A stretch of DNA of 64,000 bases, from the NCBI RefSeq assembly GCF_025140835.1, contig NZ_CP081153.1, forward strand, positions 620,001 to 684,000, read 5' to 3'. Source of the DNA: Aliiroseovarius sp. M344 (GTDB lineage Bacteria; Pseudomonadota; Alphaproteobacteria; Rhodobacterales; Rhodobacteraceae). A program made the position numbers and the translations under genes. Shown piece after piece: positions 8,492-17,712 of this stretch; the stretch's first letter is position 1; every line of letters begins with the position of its first letter. Below the pieces are notes generated by a model that worked only from the letters and a program-made list of their open reading frames with translations, was not told where the DNA came from and searched no databases.

Positions 8492-8827
8492 GGATTTCCC
8501 TCGGATTTGGCCAGTGGGTTTTGTTTGCACAAGGTTCGCACGGGCATTCTGGATTCGCAATAATGCTCGTGCAGAGGGTGACGTTTGGTTGTTTTACCGG
8601 CGTTCTGACGAAAAATGCTGTCATTTTCACGAATTAGTTGGTTCAGTCGCGACGATACGACCTGTCGAACTGTTGATAGATCGACAGTGCTGCAAGGAGT
8701 TGTTTCTCCTGTCAGGATGCGCTTAGGATGCTTCATCGGTGATTGTCGGAGGGCTGAGTCTCTCCCGGAACGATTGAGTTCTGTTCAAGGCATCATCCAA
8801 CAAAAAAACTGACTAGGGAGAACTTTC
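8492..8827. promoter_or_regulatory. Divergent intergenic region deoC / oppA
   Basis: These 336 bases hold no convincing gene; the short frames crossing them have no ribosome-binding site and no recognisable protein pattern. The region must contain the deoC promoter (leftward) and oppA promoter (rightward). The notable structure is a set of inverted repeats at 8662-8713, listed separately. An AGGGAG site at 8815-8820 serves oppA. Confidence 0.6.
8662..8713. promoter_or_regulatory. Nested inverted repeats, possible operator or leader structure
   Basis: CTGTCGA (8662-8668) pairs with TCGACAG (8681-8687) across 12 bases. AGGAG (8695-8699) pairs with CTCCT (8706-8710). GACAG (8683-8687) could alternatively pair with CTGTC (8709-8713), so the first and third pairings exclude each other. 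This may be a repressor operator for one of the divergent operons or a switchable leader of oppA; neither is proved. Confidence 0.4.
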
Positions 8828-10450
8828 ATGAAAATCACAATCAAAGCTGCCCTGCTGGGATCGGCCTTTGCGCTTGCAAGCCCGGCATTCGCGGCCGGCA
8901 CGCATCCGGTTACGGGCGACGCGCTGGCAGACAACCAAACCTACACCTATCGTATGCTCGATGATGTGAAGTCGTTTGACCCTCAAATCAACACAGATGT
9001 CGAAGGTTCGCACATTCTGCGCGACCTGTTTGAAGGTCTGGTGAATTCGGACCCTCAGGGTGGCTCGGTTCCCGGAGCGGCGGAAAGCTGGGAAGTGTCG
9101 GAAGACGGCCTGACCTATACGTTTAAGCTGCGTGAAGCAAAATGGTCAAACGGTGACCCGGTCACCGCTGGCGATTTCGTCTATGCTTGGCGCCGTCTGG
9201 CTGACCCGGCGACCGCGTCGGAATATGCATGGTATATCGAACTGATGGGCATCGAGAATGCCACCAAAGTTGTCGCAGGCGAGATGGGTGCGGACACCCT
9301 TGGTGTGACAGCCGTTGACGACATGACGCTTGAGGTCAAAATCGATGCGCCGCGCCCCTACTTCCCCGGTATGCTGACCCATGCGTCAACCTTCCCGGTG
9401 AACCAAAAAGTACTTGAAGCGCAAGGCGCTGACTGGACCAAACCCGGCAATCTGGTTGGTAACGGCGCTTATGTCCTGACCGACTATGTTTCCGGCGTGA
9501 AAGTCGTCCGTGAGCGTAACCCAATGTATTGGGACAACGACAACACGGTTCTTGAGACCGTTGTTGCATTGGTCATCAATGACGAAAATATCGCGCTGAC
9601 CCGCTATGACGCAGGTGAAGTCGATAAGACCGACGTTCCCGCGGGCCAATACCCGGCTTTGAAGGAAAAGCTGCCTGACGAGACCTATTCGACACCTCGT
9701 TCCTGCTCGTACATCTACATGTTCAACTTGCGCGACAACGGTCCAGAGGCCTTGAAAGACATTCGGGTTCGCAAAGCGCTGTCCTATGCGCTGAACCGTG
9801 ACGTCATCGTCGACAGCATCCTGAAAGGTGGCCAGTATCCTTCGTACAACTGGACCCACCAAAAAACCGCTGGCTTTGAAATGCCGAACATCGACTATGC
9901 GACCTGGACCCAGGATGAGCGTATGGCAAAAGCCAAAGAGCTTCTGGAAGAAGCAGGCTATGGTCCTGGTGGCAAGCCACTTGAGCTAACGCTGAACTAC
10001 AACACTTCAGAAGCGCACAAGAAGATCGCGATCGCTGCATCGCAGATGTGGAAGCAGGCTTTGGGTGCCAACATCACACTGGCAAACTTCGAGTGGAAAG
10101 TGCACCTGGACAAACTGCGCAACGGCGACTTCGGCATGGCACGTTACGCTTGGTGTGGTGACTACAACGAACCGTCGACCTATACCGACCTGTTCACCAC
10201 AACTTCGGGCCACAACAATGGCAAATACACCAACCCGAAATATGACGAGTTGGCCAAGGCTGCTAAAACCTCTGCAAACCCTGCTGAAGAATACAAGCAG
10301 ATGGAGCAGTTGCTGGCAGACGACATGCCGATCGTTCCAGTCTATCAGTATACGCAGGTGATCATGGTCAAGCCGGACCTGAAAGGGTACCCCTTCGAAG
10401 ACCTGATGAACAACATCTATTCCCGTACGATGTACAAAGTAGCTGAATAA
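8828..10450 (+). CDS. oppA: Oligopeptide ABC transporter substrate-binding protein OppA
   Basis: This 540-aa periplasmic protein has a Sec signal peptide (about residues 1-22, ending ASPAFAA) and the family-5 solute-binding fold. DPQINTDVEGSHILRDLFEGL and RNPMYWDN are typical of the OppA/MppA branch rather than the dipeptide branch. AGGGAG lies 7 bases before the ATG. It heads a complete transporter operon, and a stable hairpin follows it before oppB, as expected for a binding protein made in excess. Its ligand is probably short peptides; the sequence does not show the length preference. Confidence 0.9.
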   Translation: MKITIKAALLGSAFALASPAFAAGTHPVTGDALADNQTYTYRMLDDVKSFDPQINTDVEGSHILRDLFEGLVNSDPQGGSVPGAAESWEVSEDGLTYTFKLREAKWSNGDPVTAGDFVYAWRRLADPATASEYAWYIELMGIENATKVVAGEMGADTLGVTAVDDMTLEVKIDAPRPYFPGMLTHASTFPVNQKVLEAQGADWTKPGNLVGNGAYVLTDYVSGVKVVRERNPMYWDNDNTVLETVVALVINDENIALTRYDAGEVDKTDVPAGQYPALKEKLPDETYSTPRSCSYIYMFNLRDNGPEALKDIRVRKALSYALNRDVIVDSILKGGQYPSYNWTHQKTAGFEMPNIDYATWTQDERMAKAKELLEEAGYGPGGKPLELTLNYNTSEAHKKIAIAASQMWKQALGANITLANFEWKVHLDKLRNGDFGMARYAWCGDYNEPSTYTDLFTTTSGHNNGKYTNPKYDELAKAAKTSANPAEEYKQMEQLLADDMPIVPVYQYTQVIMVKPDLKGYPFEDLMNNIYSRTMYKVAE

Positions 10451-10470
10451 GCGACTTGTTCTTAGCAATT

Positions 10471-10498
10471 GGGCTGGCCCGGGGAACCTGGCCAGCCC
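10471..10498 (+). terminator. Intercistronic hairpin between oppA and oppB
   Basis: A perfect 9-bp G+C-rich stem GGGCTGGCC (10471-10479) / GGCCAGCCC (10490-10498) has a 10-base loop and no U-tract. It is better read as an mRNA-stabilising or partial attenuation hairpin, raising oppA over oppBCDF, than as a full terminator. Confidence 0.6.
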
Positions 10499-10519
10499 GT
10501 CTAGAAGCGGGGTCTTTAC

Positions 10520-11461
10520 ATGCTGGGTTTTGTTCTTCGTCGCATTGCGATGGCCGTACCTGTTATCCTGATCTTGATCATTTTCTCGTTCGTTCTGATG
10601 CGCGCCGCCCCCGGCGGACCATTCACAAAAGAACGCGCGCTGCCGCCGGTGGTACTGGAAAACATCAACGCCAAATATGGGCTGGATGATCCGTTCCTCG
10701 TGCAGATCGGCACCTACCTGAAAAACATCATCTTCCATTTCGATTTTGGTCCGAGTTTTATCTATCAGGATAGAACGGTGAACCAAATCATCGCCGATGG
10801 CTTCCCGGTCACTTTGACCTACGGGTTTTGGGCGTTCGTTTTCGCCGTGCTGATCGGAGGAGGGCTGGGAATAGCCGCTGCCTTGAAGCAAAATACCTGG
10901 ATCGACTATCTGGCGGTCGGGTTTTCAATCGGTGCGCAGGCCTTGCCCAACTTCATCATGGCCCCGATCCTTGTGCTGGTGTTTACCCTGTGGTTGAACT
11001 GGCTGCCTGGCGGCGGCTGGTGGGGCGGACCTGGCGACGCGAACTCATACTCCTCTTACCTTGTGATGCCAGTTATCGCGCTGGCGACGTCGTATCTTGC
11101 GTCGATAGCGAGGCTAACAAGATCTTCGATGCTTGAGGTTCTGAATTCGAATTTCATTCGCACAGCACGGGCCAAGGGCCTTCCAGACCGCACGATCATT
11201 TTCCGCCATACGTTGAAGCCGGCTTTGATCCCGGTCATCTCGTATCTGGGGCCGGCATTTGTTGGCATGATCACCGGTTCCGTGGTTGTTGACATGTTCC
11301 TGTCAACCGGCGGGATCGGCAAAGATTTCGTGCAGGCGGCACTGAACCGCGACTATTCCGTGATCATGGGGATCACCATCCTTGTCGGCATGCTGACGAT
11401 CCTTTTCAACCTGTTGGTCGACGTGCTCTACGCATGGATCGACCCGCGGATCAGGTATTGA
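10520..11461 (+). CDS. oppB: Oligopeptide ABC transporter permease OppB
   Basis: This 313-aa inner-membrane permease has an N-terminal helix (about 9-30, carrying the RAAPGGPF stretch typical of OppB), then about five more helices. The cytoplasmic EAA loop lies around residues 210-230 (NFIRTARAKGLPDRTIIFRHTL) and contacts the ATPases. It follows the oppA hairpin and runs directly into oppC, ending 10 bases before it. It forms the channel with OppC. Confidence 0.93.
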   Translation: MLGFVLRRIAMAVPVILILIIFSFVLMRAAPGGPFTKERALPPVVLENINAKYGLDDPFLVQIGTYLKNIIFHFDFGPSFIYQDRTVNQIIADGFPVTLTYGFWAFVFAVLIGGGLGIAAALKQNTWIDYLAVGFSIGAQALPNFIMAPILVLVFTLWLNWLPGGGWWGGPGDANSYSSYLVMPVIALATSYLASIARLTRSSMLEVLNSNFIRTARAKGLPDRTIIFRHTLKPALIPVISYLGPAFVGMITGSVVVDMFLSTGGIGKDFVQAALNRDYSVIMGITILVGMLTILFNLLVDVLYAWIDPRIRY

Positions 11462-11471
11462 GGGCGCGCGC

Positions 11472-12389
11472 ATGACACATATGACAAACGTAGAAACGAC
11501 CATCGACACAACCGAAGTGATCAAGGGCCGGTCGCTGTGGCAAGACGCCCGCGCAAGGTTCTTTCGGAACAAGGCGGCCGTCGCCTCACTGATCATCTTG
11601 TTACTTGTTTCGCTCTTCGCGTTGTTTGGTGGTTTTCTCACACCATGGTCGAATGAAGAAATTGACTGGAACCTGATGGGTGATGTGCGCACGCTGGGTG
11701 GACCGTCGTTCGAAACTGGGCACTATTTCGGGCTTGATCCCTTGGGTCGCGATCTTTTCGCGCGGGTTGTTCAGGGCACCCAGATTTCGCTGATGATCGG
11801 TATCGTCGGCGCGCTAATCTCGGTCGTTGTGGGCACATTGTATGGGGCGACAGCTGGATTTGTCGGCGGGCGGATAGACAACATCATGATGCGGATCGTC
11901 GATATCCTTATGGCGATCCCCTATATGTTTGTTCTGATCCTGCTGCTTGTGGTGTTCGGGCGGTCGATCTTCATGCTTTTCGTTGGGATCGGGTTGATTT
12001 CATGGCTTGATATGGCCCGGATTGCGCGCGGGCAAACCTTGTCGATCAAGAACAAGGAATTTGTGGAAGCCGCGATCGCGACGGGAGTTTCGACGCCGAA
12101 AATCATCATACGCCATATTGTTCCGAACCTGCTTGGTGTTGTCATCGTTTACGCCACATTGCTGGTGCCCTCGATGATCATGTTTGAAAGCTTTATCTCG
12201 TTCCTCGGGTTGGGTGTTCAGGAGCCTTTGACAAGCTGGGGCGCTCTAATCAACGAAGGGGCAGGGCAAATGCGCTATGGCACCTTGTGGATGTTGGGCT
12301 TCCCGCTGTTCTTCTTCCTGATCTCACTGTTTGCTTTCTTTTTCTTTGGTGACGGGCTGCGTGATGCGCTTGACCCGAAAGACCGCTAG
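11472..12389 (+). CDS. oppC: Oligopeptide ABC transporter permease OppC
   Basis: This 305-aa permease has a soluble N-terminal stretch, a first helix at about 35-57, the [15 protein letters not shown] motif characteristic of DppC/OppC proteins at about 84-98, five further helices and an EAA-type loop ([20 protein letters not shown]). A second Met (residue 4) is an equally possible start. The gene lies 10 bases after oppB and 11 before oppD. Confidence 0.93.
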   Translation: MTHMTNVETTIDTTEVIKGRSLWQDARARFFRNKAAVASLIILLLVSLFALFGGFLTPWSNEEIDWNLMGDVRTLGGPSFETGHYFGLDPLGRDLFARVVQGTQISLMIGIVGALISVVVGTLYGATAGFVGGRIDNIMMRIVDILMAIPYMFVLILLLVVFGRSIFMLFVGIGLISWLDMARIARGQTLSIKNKEFVEAAIATGVSTPKIIIRHIVPNLLGVVIVYATLLVPSMIMFESFISFLGLGVQEPLTSWGALINEGAGQMRYGTLWMLGFPLFFFLISLFAFFFFGDGLRDALDPKDR

Positions 12390-12400
12390 GGGTTTGCGAT

Positions 12401-13375
12401 ATGGCACTTCTTGAAGTACGTGACCTTAGCGTCCATTTCGACACCCCTGACGGGACGGTGACCGCCGTCGACAAGATCAGTTTTGATCTTGCTGCGGGCG
12501 AAACGCTTGGCGTTGTGGGGGAAAGTGGATCAGGCAAAAGTCAGACCGTTTTCGCCATCATGGGCCTTTTGGCGCGCAACGGCCAAGCGACCGGATCGGT
12601 CAAGCTGGCGGGCGAAGAGATCCTGAATATCTCGACCAACAAGCTGAACAAAATCCGGGCTCAGAAGATCGCGATGATTTTTCAGGATCCGATGACCTGT
12701 CTGAACCCGTTTATGACGGTGGCAGACCAGATGGCCGAGGTATTGACCCATCACAAAGGGGTTTCGAAATCAGAGGCGGTGCGCCAATCGGTCGAGCTGC
12801 TTGACGCCGTGCGAATACCCGAAGCGAAGAAGCGCGTGACAATGTATCCGCACGAGTTCTCGGGCGGGATGCGGCAGCGGGTTATGATTGCCATGTCGCT
12901 TCTGTGCAAACCGGATATCCTGATTGCAGACGAGCCAACAACGGCGCTGGACGTCACCGTTCAGGCGCAAATCATGAACCTGCTTGAAGACCTGCAGAAA
13001 GAGTTCGGCATGTCCATCATCCTGATCACCCATGATCTTGGAGTAGTTGCCGGTTCCTGCAAGGAAACGCTTGTCATGTATGGCGGCCAGCAGATGGAAT
13101 ATGGAACCACCGAAGGCTTGTTCGAGATGCCGACCCATCCTTACACGATGGGGCTTCTGAAAGCCGTTCCGCGCTTGGATATCGAAAGCGAGCGCCTGGC
13201 GACCATTCCAGGCAGCCCGCCCAACATGATGAACATGCCCGCGGGATGCCCGTTCTCGCCGCGCTGCGATTTTGCGATTGAGGCCTGCGCCGGTACGCGT
13301 CCGTCCTTGGATGGTGTGACAGGCCGAAAAGTGCGTCGGCGCGCCTGCCTTAGACCCTTGGAGGAGCTTGTATGA
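12401..13375 (+). CDS. oppD: Oligopeptide ABC transporter ATPase OppD
   Basis: This 324-aa ATPase has Walker A GESGSGKS near residue 43, a Q-loop ([12 protein letters not shown]), signature FSGGMRQR, Walker [12 protein letters not shown] and the H-loop in LITHDLG. The C-terminal oligopeptide-transporter extension contains CPFSPRC, a Cys-containing segment usual in OppD/DppD. It would form the heterodimeric motor with OppF. The stop overlaps the oppF ATG by four bases. Confidence 0.95.
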   Translation: MALLEVRDLSVHFDTPDGTVTAVDKISFDLAAGETLGVVGESGSGKSQTVFAIMGLLARNGQATGSVKLAGEEILNISTNKLNKIRAQKIAMIFQDPMTCLNPFMTVADQMAEVLTHHKGVSKSEAVRQSVELLDAVRIPEAKKRVTMYPHEFSGGMRQRVMIAMSLLCKPDILIADEPTTALDVTVQAQIMNLLEDLQKEFGMSIILITHDLGVVAGSCKETLVMYGGQQMEYGTTEGLFEMPTHPYTMGLLKAVPRLDIESERLATIPGSPPNMMNMPAGCPFSPRCDFAIEACAGTRPSLDGVTGRKVRRRACLRPLEELV

Positions 13376-14358
13376 ACGCCCAGTCCCCTCTGCTATCTGT
13401 CCGTGACTTGAAAGTCTGGTTTGATATCAAGCCGAAAGGCGCGATGCCATGGACGTCGCCTGACAAGCTGAAAGCCGTAGATGGCGTAGATTTCGACCTG
13501 ATGCCGGGCGAAACCCTTGGTATTGTGGGCGAAAGTGGTTGTGGCAAATCCACGCTTGCCCGCGCAATCATGCGTATGGTTCCGTCCGAAGCCGGTACCG
13601 TCTTGTGGTTGGGCGACGATCTACTGTCCCTGAACAAACATGAAATGCGTGGACACCGCAAAGAGATGCAGATGATCTTTCAGGATCCTCTGGCGTCTTT
13701 GAATCCACGCATGACAATCGGTCAGATCGTGGCCGAACCTCTGAAGACACACCACCCGAATACGCCCGCTTCTGAAGTGAAAGATCGCGTGCGGGAAGTG
13801 TTGGACCGTGTCGGTATTTTGCCCAATATGATCAACCGCTATCCGCACGAGTTTTCGGGCGGACAGTGCCAGCGGATCGGTATCGCGCGCGCATTGATCG
13901 TCAAGCCACAACTGATCATCTGTGATGAACCGGTGTCGGCGTTGGACGTGTCCATCCAGGCGCAGGTGATCAACCTGCTGATGGAGATCCAGGAAGATAT
14001 GGGCCTGAGCTTAATCTTCATCGCCCATGACCTGTCGGTGGTGAAGCATATTTCAACCCGTGTCATGGTGCTTTACCTCGGCAATGTTGTGGAGATCAGC
14101 GAGGCCGAGCAGCTTTATCGCGCGCCGGGCCACCCATATACTCAGGCGTTAATCTCGGCGGTTCCCATCCCGGACCCAAAGGCAAACGCGGCACGCGAAG
14201 TGATGATTTTGGATGCCGATCTTCCGTCGCCTTTGAATCCACCATCAGGATGTGTGTTCCGCACGCGATGCCCACTTGCGAAACCGGTCTGCGCGCAAAC
14301 CAAGCCGCCGCTGACGGACCGTGGAAGTGGCCAGCAAGTTGCCTGTCACGTGATCTGA
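13372..14358 (+). CDS. oppF: Oligopeptide ABC transporter ATPase OppF
   Basis: This 328-aa partner ATPase has Walker [10 protein letters not shown] near residue 48, a Q-loop [14 protein letters not shown], signature [15 protein letters not shown], Walker [13 protein letters not shown] and the C-terminal extension with [10 protein letters not shown]. Translation is coupled to oppD by the ATGA overlap. It is the last gene of the opp operon; a hairpin follows 26 bases later and the next gene is convergent. Confidence 0.95.
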   Translation: MNAQSPLLSVRDLKVWFDIKPKGAMPWTSPDKLKAVDGVDFDLMPGETLGIVGESGCGKSTLARAIMRMVPSEAGTVLWLGDDLLSLNKHEMRGHRKEMQMIFQDPLASLNPRMTIGQIVAEPLKTHHPNTPASEVKDRVREVLDRVGILPNMINRYPHEFSGGQCQRIGIARALIVKPQLIICDEPVSALDVSIQAQVINLLMEIQEDMGLSLIFIAHDLSVVKHISTRVMVLYLGNVVEISEAEQLYRAPGHPYTQALISAVPIPDPKANAAREVMILDADLPSPLNPPSGCVFRTRCPLAKPVCAQTKPPLTDRGSGQQVACHVI

Positions 14359-14384
14359 CTGCACGAATGATGCTTTTCAGAAAT

Positions 14385-14410
14385 CTCCGGCGCGCGTCGG
14401 GGGTTTCTTA
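14385..14410 (+). terminator. Probable terminator after oppF
   Basis: CTCCGGC (14385-14391) pairs with GTCGGGG (14396-14402) around a GCGC loop, with two G-U pairs, followed by GTTTCTTATT. It sits between the convergent oppF and copZ genes. The stem is moderate and the T-run is interrupted. Confidence 0.5.
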
Positions 14411-14599
14411 TTTAGGGCTTGCCGGAAAGCCGATGCTATCCAGCGCTGAAACAACGGCCTCAGAAGACAATCCAGTTACCTCCAGCGTGCGGGCTTCCAT
14501 GTCGAATGTCAGCTTCTCGGCACCTTTTTCGGTCAAAGCTTCGGTGATGGACTCTTTACAGTGTCCGCAACTCATATCGGGAACGTGGAACTTGGTCAT
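14408..14599 (-). CDS. copZ: Copper chaperone CopZ-like, heavy-metal-associated domain (63 aa)
   Basis: This is a single HMA domain with the metal site MSCGHC (Cys11, Cys14) near the N-terminus and a ferredoxin-like beta-alpha-beta-beta-alpha-beta pattern, without signal peptide, so it is a cytosolic Cu(I) shuttle. It diverges from copA across 147 bases that contain the copA operator. It probably delivers Cu(I) to the HMA domains of CopA. I could not identify a clear promoter of its own. Confidence 0.9.
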   Translation of the reverse strand: MTKFHVPDMSCGHCKESITEALTEKGAEKLTFDMEARTLEVTGLSSEAVVSALDSIGFPASPK

Positions 14600-14688
14600 T
14601 TAAGTGCCTTTGTGCAGGTGATCGCATTTCTTTGAATAGGCGGCGGCCAGCGGCGTCAAGATGTCATATAGAAACATTGGCCCCCCTC

Positions 14689-14719
14689 TTGACCTTCTAG
14701 TCACTGGAACCCTTATGTA
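14689..14719 (+). promoter_or_regulatory. MerR/CueR-type copA promoter-operator with 19-bp spacer
   Basis: The -35 TTGACC (14689-14694) and -10 TATGTA (14714-14719) are separated by exactly 19 bases, the over-long spacer diagnostic of MerR-family activated promoters. The spacer carries an imperfect dyad, CCTTCTAGT - C - ACTGGAACC, resembling HmrR/CueR boxes. The copA ATG is 28 bases beyond the -10, with GGAG at 14737-14740. The likely activator is the CueR homologue encoded just after copA. Confidence 0.8.
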
Positions 14720-14746
14720 GAGTGTGAGAGTTCGCTGGAGTTACAC

Positions 14747-17209
14747 ATGACCACGGCAACCACCCTGACTTTAAGCCTCGAAAACCTGTCCTGCGCGTCT
14801 TGCGTCGGCCGGGCCGAGCGCGCTTTGACTGCTGTTGATGGTGTTTCTGCTGCACCGGTAAACTTGGCCACCGAAACCGCAAGGGTGGAGTTTTCTGCGC
14901 CAGCGACCGCCGATGCATTGGCTGGTGCTCTGGACCGTGCGGGCTATCCCGCGCGACGCGAAACCGCTGTGCTTGAAGTGGAGGCGATGTCTTGTGCATC
15001 CTGTGTCGGGCGGGTTGAGAGGATGCTGGCGGCAACCCCGGGCGTCTTGGAGGCGCGGGTAAACCTCGCCTCAGAGCGTGCATTCGTGACTTATCTGGCC
15101 GGGGCCACCACACCACAAACCTTGTCGGCCAAGATCACCAAGGCGGGCTTCCCCACCCGCCCGCGCGAAGATAATGCCAGCACCGTCCCCCGCGATAAGG
15201 CTGCCGAAGCTGAAGCTTTGAAGCGAAAGGCTCTACTAGCCGCGGTTCTGACCGCGCCGGTCTTCATTCTGGAGATGGGGGGGCATCTGTTCCCAGCGTT
15301 TCACCACTGGATTGCACGCAGCATTGGACTTGGCACCTCACATTGGATCCAGCTTGTTCTGACAACGCTGGTGCTGGCCGGGCCGGGTCGGTTGTTTTTC
15401 ACCAAAGGGATCCCCGCGCTTCTGCGGGGCGCCCCCGAGATGAACGCCTTAGTCGCGCTGGGCACGTCAGCGGCGTATCTCTATTCACTCGTTTCCGTGC
15501 TGGCGCCGGGCATCCTGCCTGCTGGCACAGCAAACGTGTATTTTGAGGCCGCAGCAGTGATCATCGTTTTGATCCTGATCGGCCGCTGGATGGAAGCTCG
15601 CGCTAAGGGTCGTACCGGCGAAGCGATCCGGGCCCTCGTAGCCCTTGCCCCGAATGATGCGCTGGTCGATGTCGATGGCAAAACCATCACCCGCCCCGTG
15701 TCGCAAGTGGTGACGGGCGAGGTCGTCGTGATCCGCCCCGGTGAACGCGTGCCACTGGACGGCGAGGTGGTTGAGGGCGAAAGCCTTGTCGATGAAAGCA
15801 TGATCAGTGGCGAACCGGTCCCTGTCGCAAAGGTCATTGGGCATACAGTGACAGGCGGCACGGTCAACGGCACAGGCGCTTTGAAGGCGCGTGTCACCGC
15901 CGTTGGGCCAGATACCCTGCTGGCGCAGATCGTACGAATGGTCGAAGACGCGCAGGGTGCGCGGCTGCCCATACAGGCGCTGGTCGACCGGATTACCGCG
16001 GTTTTCGTCCCGATCGTGATGGCAATTGCTGCCCTGACCGTCGTGGTCTGGCTGGTCATCGGACCAGACCCGGCGCTTGGTTTGGCCTTGGTCGCCGGGG
16101 TTTCGGTGCTGATCATTGCCTGCCCCTGCGCGATGGGCCTGGCCACGCCGACCTCGATCATGGTTGGCACCGGGCGAGCGGCGCAGCTGGGGGCTTTGTT
16201 TCGGCGTGGCGATGCGTTGCAGACCCTGCAATCTGCGCAGGTTGTGGCCTTCGACAAGACGGGCACGCTGACGGAAGGTCGCCCCAAACTGACCGCGTTT
16301 GAAGTTGCCGATGGCTGGATTCCTGATGAGGTTTTGGCAATGGTCGCCGGGGTCGAGGCACAGAGCGAACACCCTCTGGCACAAGCAATCCTTCAGGGCG
16401 CAGCCGATCGCAACGTTGGCCCTGCGAAGGTAAAAGATGTGCAGACCGAAACCGGTTTTGGACTGCGGGCACAGGTCAACGGCCAGCGCGTCCTTGTCGG
16501 GTCACAGCAGTATATGGCGCGCGAAGATGTGATGCTTACCGGCATTGTGGATCGCGCAGACCCAATGCGTTCACGCGGAGAGACGGTGTTTTTCACAGCG
16601 ATTGACGGCCAATTGGCTGCGCTGATCGGCGTTTCTGACCCGGTTAAACCCGAGGCGGCGCGCGCGCTTCAGGCTTTGCGGGCGATGGGCAAAGACATCG
16701 CGATGATTACCGGCGATGATCCCGCAACAGCCGCCGCAATTGCGGATCAACTGGGGATCGACTACGTTGATGCGGGCGTGTTGCCCGGCGGCAAAGTCGC
16801 CGCAATCGAGGCCCTTCAAGCGCTTTTTGGCAAGGTCGCTTTTGTGGGCGACGGCATCAACGATGCTCCCGCGCTGGCCAGTGCCGATGTTGGTTTGGCG
16901 ATCGGAACCGGTACGGATGTAGCGATCGAGGCAGCGGATGTCGTGTTGTCCTCAGGGGCGTTATCCGGCGTGGTCAACGCTTTTGAAATCAGCCGCCGTT
17001 CCATGACCAATATCCGGCAAAACCTGTTTTGGGCATTTGGCTATAACGTTTTGCTGATCCCTGTTGCGGCTGGCATCCTTTACCCTCTTTGGGGAGTTTT
17101 GCTGTCGCCAATGTTGGGGGCGGGTGCGATGGCGGCGTCATCCGTGCTGGTGCTGACCAACGCCCTGCGCTTGCGGTTCGTCCGCCCGAAACTGGAGGAA
17201 CCGACATGA
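14747..17209 (+). CDS. copA: Cu(I)-exporting P1B-type ATPase CopA (820 aa)
   Basis: This inner-membrane pump expels cytosolic Cu(I). Two N-terminal HMA domains carry SCASC (Cys16/Cys19 and Cys83/Cys86). Eight predicted helices include the CPC metal motif (Cys459-Pro-Cys461). The phosphorylation motif DKTGT has Asp503, and SGEP, SEHPLA, MITGDD and GDGINDAPAL are all present. Length and motif set are complete. Expression is probably driven by the 19-bp-spacer promoter upstream. The stop overlaps the start of cueR as ATGA, so the pump and its sensor are co-translated, giving an autoregulated unit. Confidence 0.96.
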   Translation: MTTATTLTLSLENLSCASCVGRAERALTAVDGVSAAPVNLATETARVEFSAPATADALAGALDRAGYPARRETAVLEVEAMSCASCVGRVERMLAATPGVLEARVNLASERAFVTYLAGATTPQTLSAKITKAGFPTRPREDNASTVPRDKAAEAEALKRKALLAAVLTAPVFILEMGGHLFPAFHHWIARSIGLGTSHWIQLVLTTLVLAGPGRLFFTKGIPALLRGAPEMNALVALGTSAAYLYSLVSVLAPGILPAGTANVYFEAAAVIIVLILIGRWMEARAKGRTGEAIRALVALAPNDALVDVDGKTITRPVSQVVTGEVVVIRPGERVPLDGEVVEGESLVDESMISGEPVPVAKVIGHTVTGGTVNGTGALKARVTAVGPDTLLAQIVRMVEDAQGARLPIQALVDRITAVFVPIVMAIAALTVVVWLVIGPDPALGLALVAGVSVLIIACPCAMGLATPTSIMVGTGRAAQLGALFRRGDALQTLQSAQVVAFDKTGTLTEGRPKLTAFEVADGWIPDEVLAMVAGVEAQSEHPLAQAILQGAADRNVGPAKVKDVQTETGFGLRAQVNGQRVLVGSQQYMAREDVMLTGIVDRADPMRSRGETVFFTAIDGQLAALIGVSDPVKPEAARALQALRAMGKDIAMITGDDPATAAAIADQLGIDYVDAGVLPGGKVAAIEALQALFGKVAFVGDGINDAPALASADVGLAIGTGTDVAIEAADVVLSSGALSGVVNAFEISRRSMTNIRQNLFWAFGYNVLLIPVAAGILYPLWGVLLSPMLGAGAMAASSVLVLTNALRLRFVRPKLEEPT

Positions 17210-17613
17210 ACATATCGGATGCAGCCAAGCACACAGGTCTACCCGCAAAGACAATCCGGTATTACGAAGAAATCGGGTTGATCACGCCTGCCCGTGATAC
17301 CAATGGCTACCGCATTTTTACGGATCGCGCGCTGCACAAACTGACATTTCTGGCGCGCGCTCGGGCGCTGGGGTTTTCGATCAGTGATTGCAGGGCGCTA
17401 TTGGCTTTGTATGAGGACCAGTCCCGCGCGAGCGCCGATGTGAAGCGGATCGCATCAGAGCACCTTAAGGCGATCGAAGTGAAGATTGCCGACCTTGGTG
17501 CAATGCGTGATACGTTGTCGGACCTTGTGCACGCCTGTTCCGGCGATGAACGGCCAGATTGTCCAATCCTGAAAGGCATCGAACACGCCCAGACCACCGT
17601 TCGGAAAGCTTGA
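17206..17613 (+). CDS. cueR: CueR/HmrR-type copper-sensing MerR regulator (135 aa)
   Basis: The N-terminal winged helix shows the MerR pattern (AAKHTGLPAKTIRYYEEIGLI), followed by a coiled-coil dimerisation helix and a C-terminal metal loop with two cysteines (HACSGDERPDCPI, Cys114 and Cys122), the spacing of Cu(I)-sensing CueR proteins. I start it at the ATG overlapping the copA stop; GGAGG lies upstream at 17194-17198. A longer in-frame start inside copA would add a meaningless extension. It should activate the copA promoter on Cu(I). Confidence 0.92.
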   Translation: MNISDAAKHTGLPAKTIRYYEEIGLITPARDTNGYRIFTDRALHKLTFLARARALGFSISDCRALLALYEDQSRASADVKRIASEHLKAIEVKIADLGAMRDTLSDLVHACSGDERPDCPILKGIEHAQTTVRKA

Positions 17614-17671
17614 GGCACATCAAAGACAGGTGCAGTGTGCAAGCGCAGAAAAGAGCCAGGAGGAGTCATCA

Positions 17672-17690
17672 GCTCGCCCATCGGGTGAGC
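17672..17690 (+). other. Stem-loop between cueR and the acetyltransferase gene
   Basis: GCTCGCCC (17672-17679) and GGGTGAGC (17683-17690) form an 8-bp stem with one G-U pair and a 3-base loop, followed by TTTGCGCC. It may be a weak terminator for cueR or part of the leader of the next gene, whose ATG is 23 bases downstream. Confidence 0.4.
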
Positions 17691-17712
17691 TTTGCGCCAA
17701 GGACCAAATCTA

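Noticed and set aside
8422..8736. Small gene between deoC and oppA on the minus strand
   Set aside because: The frame overlaps the true deoC start, has no ribosome-binding site and its product is unrecognisable; I treat the area as regulatory DNA.
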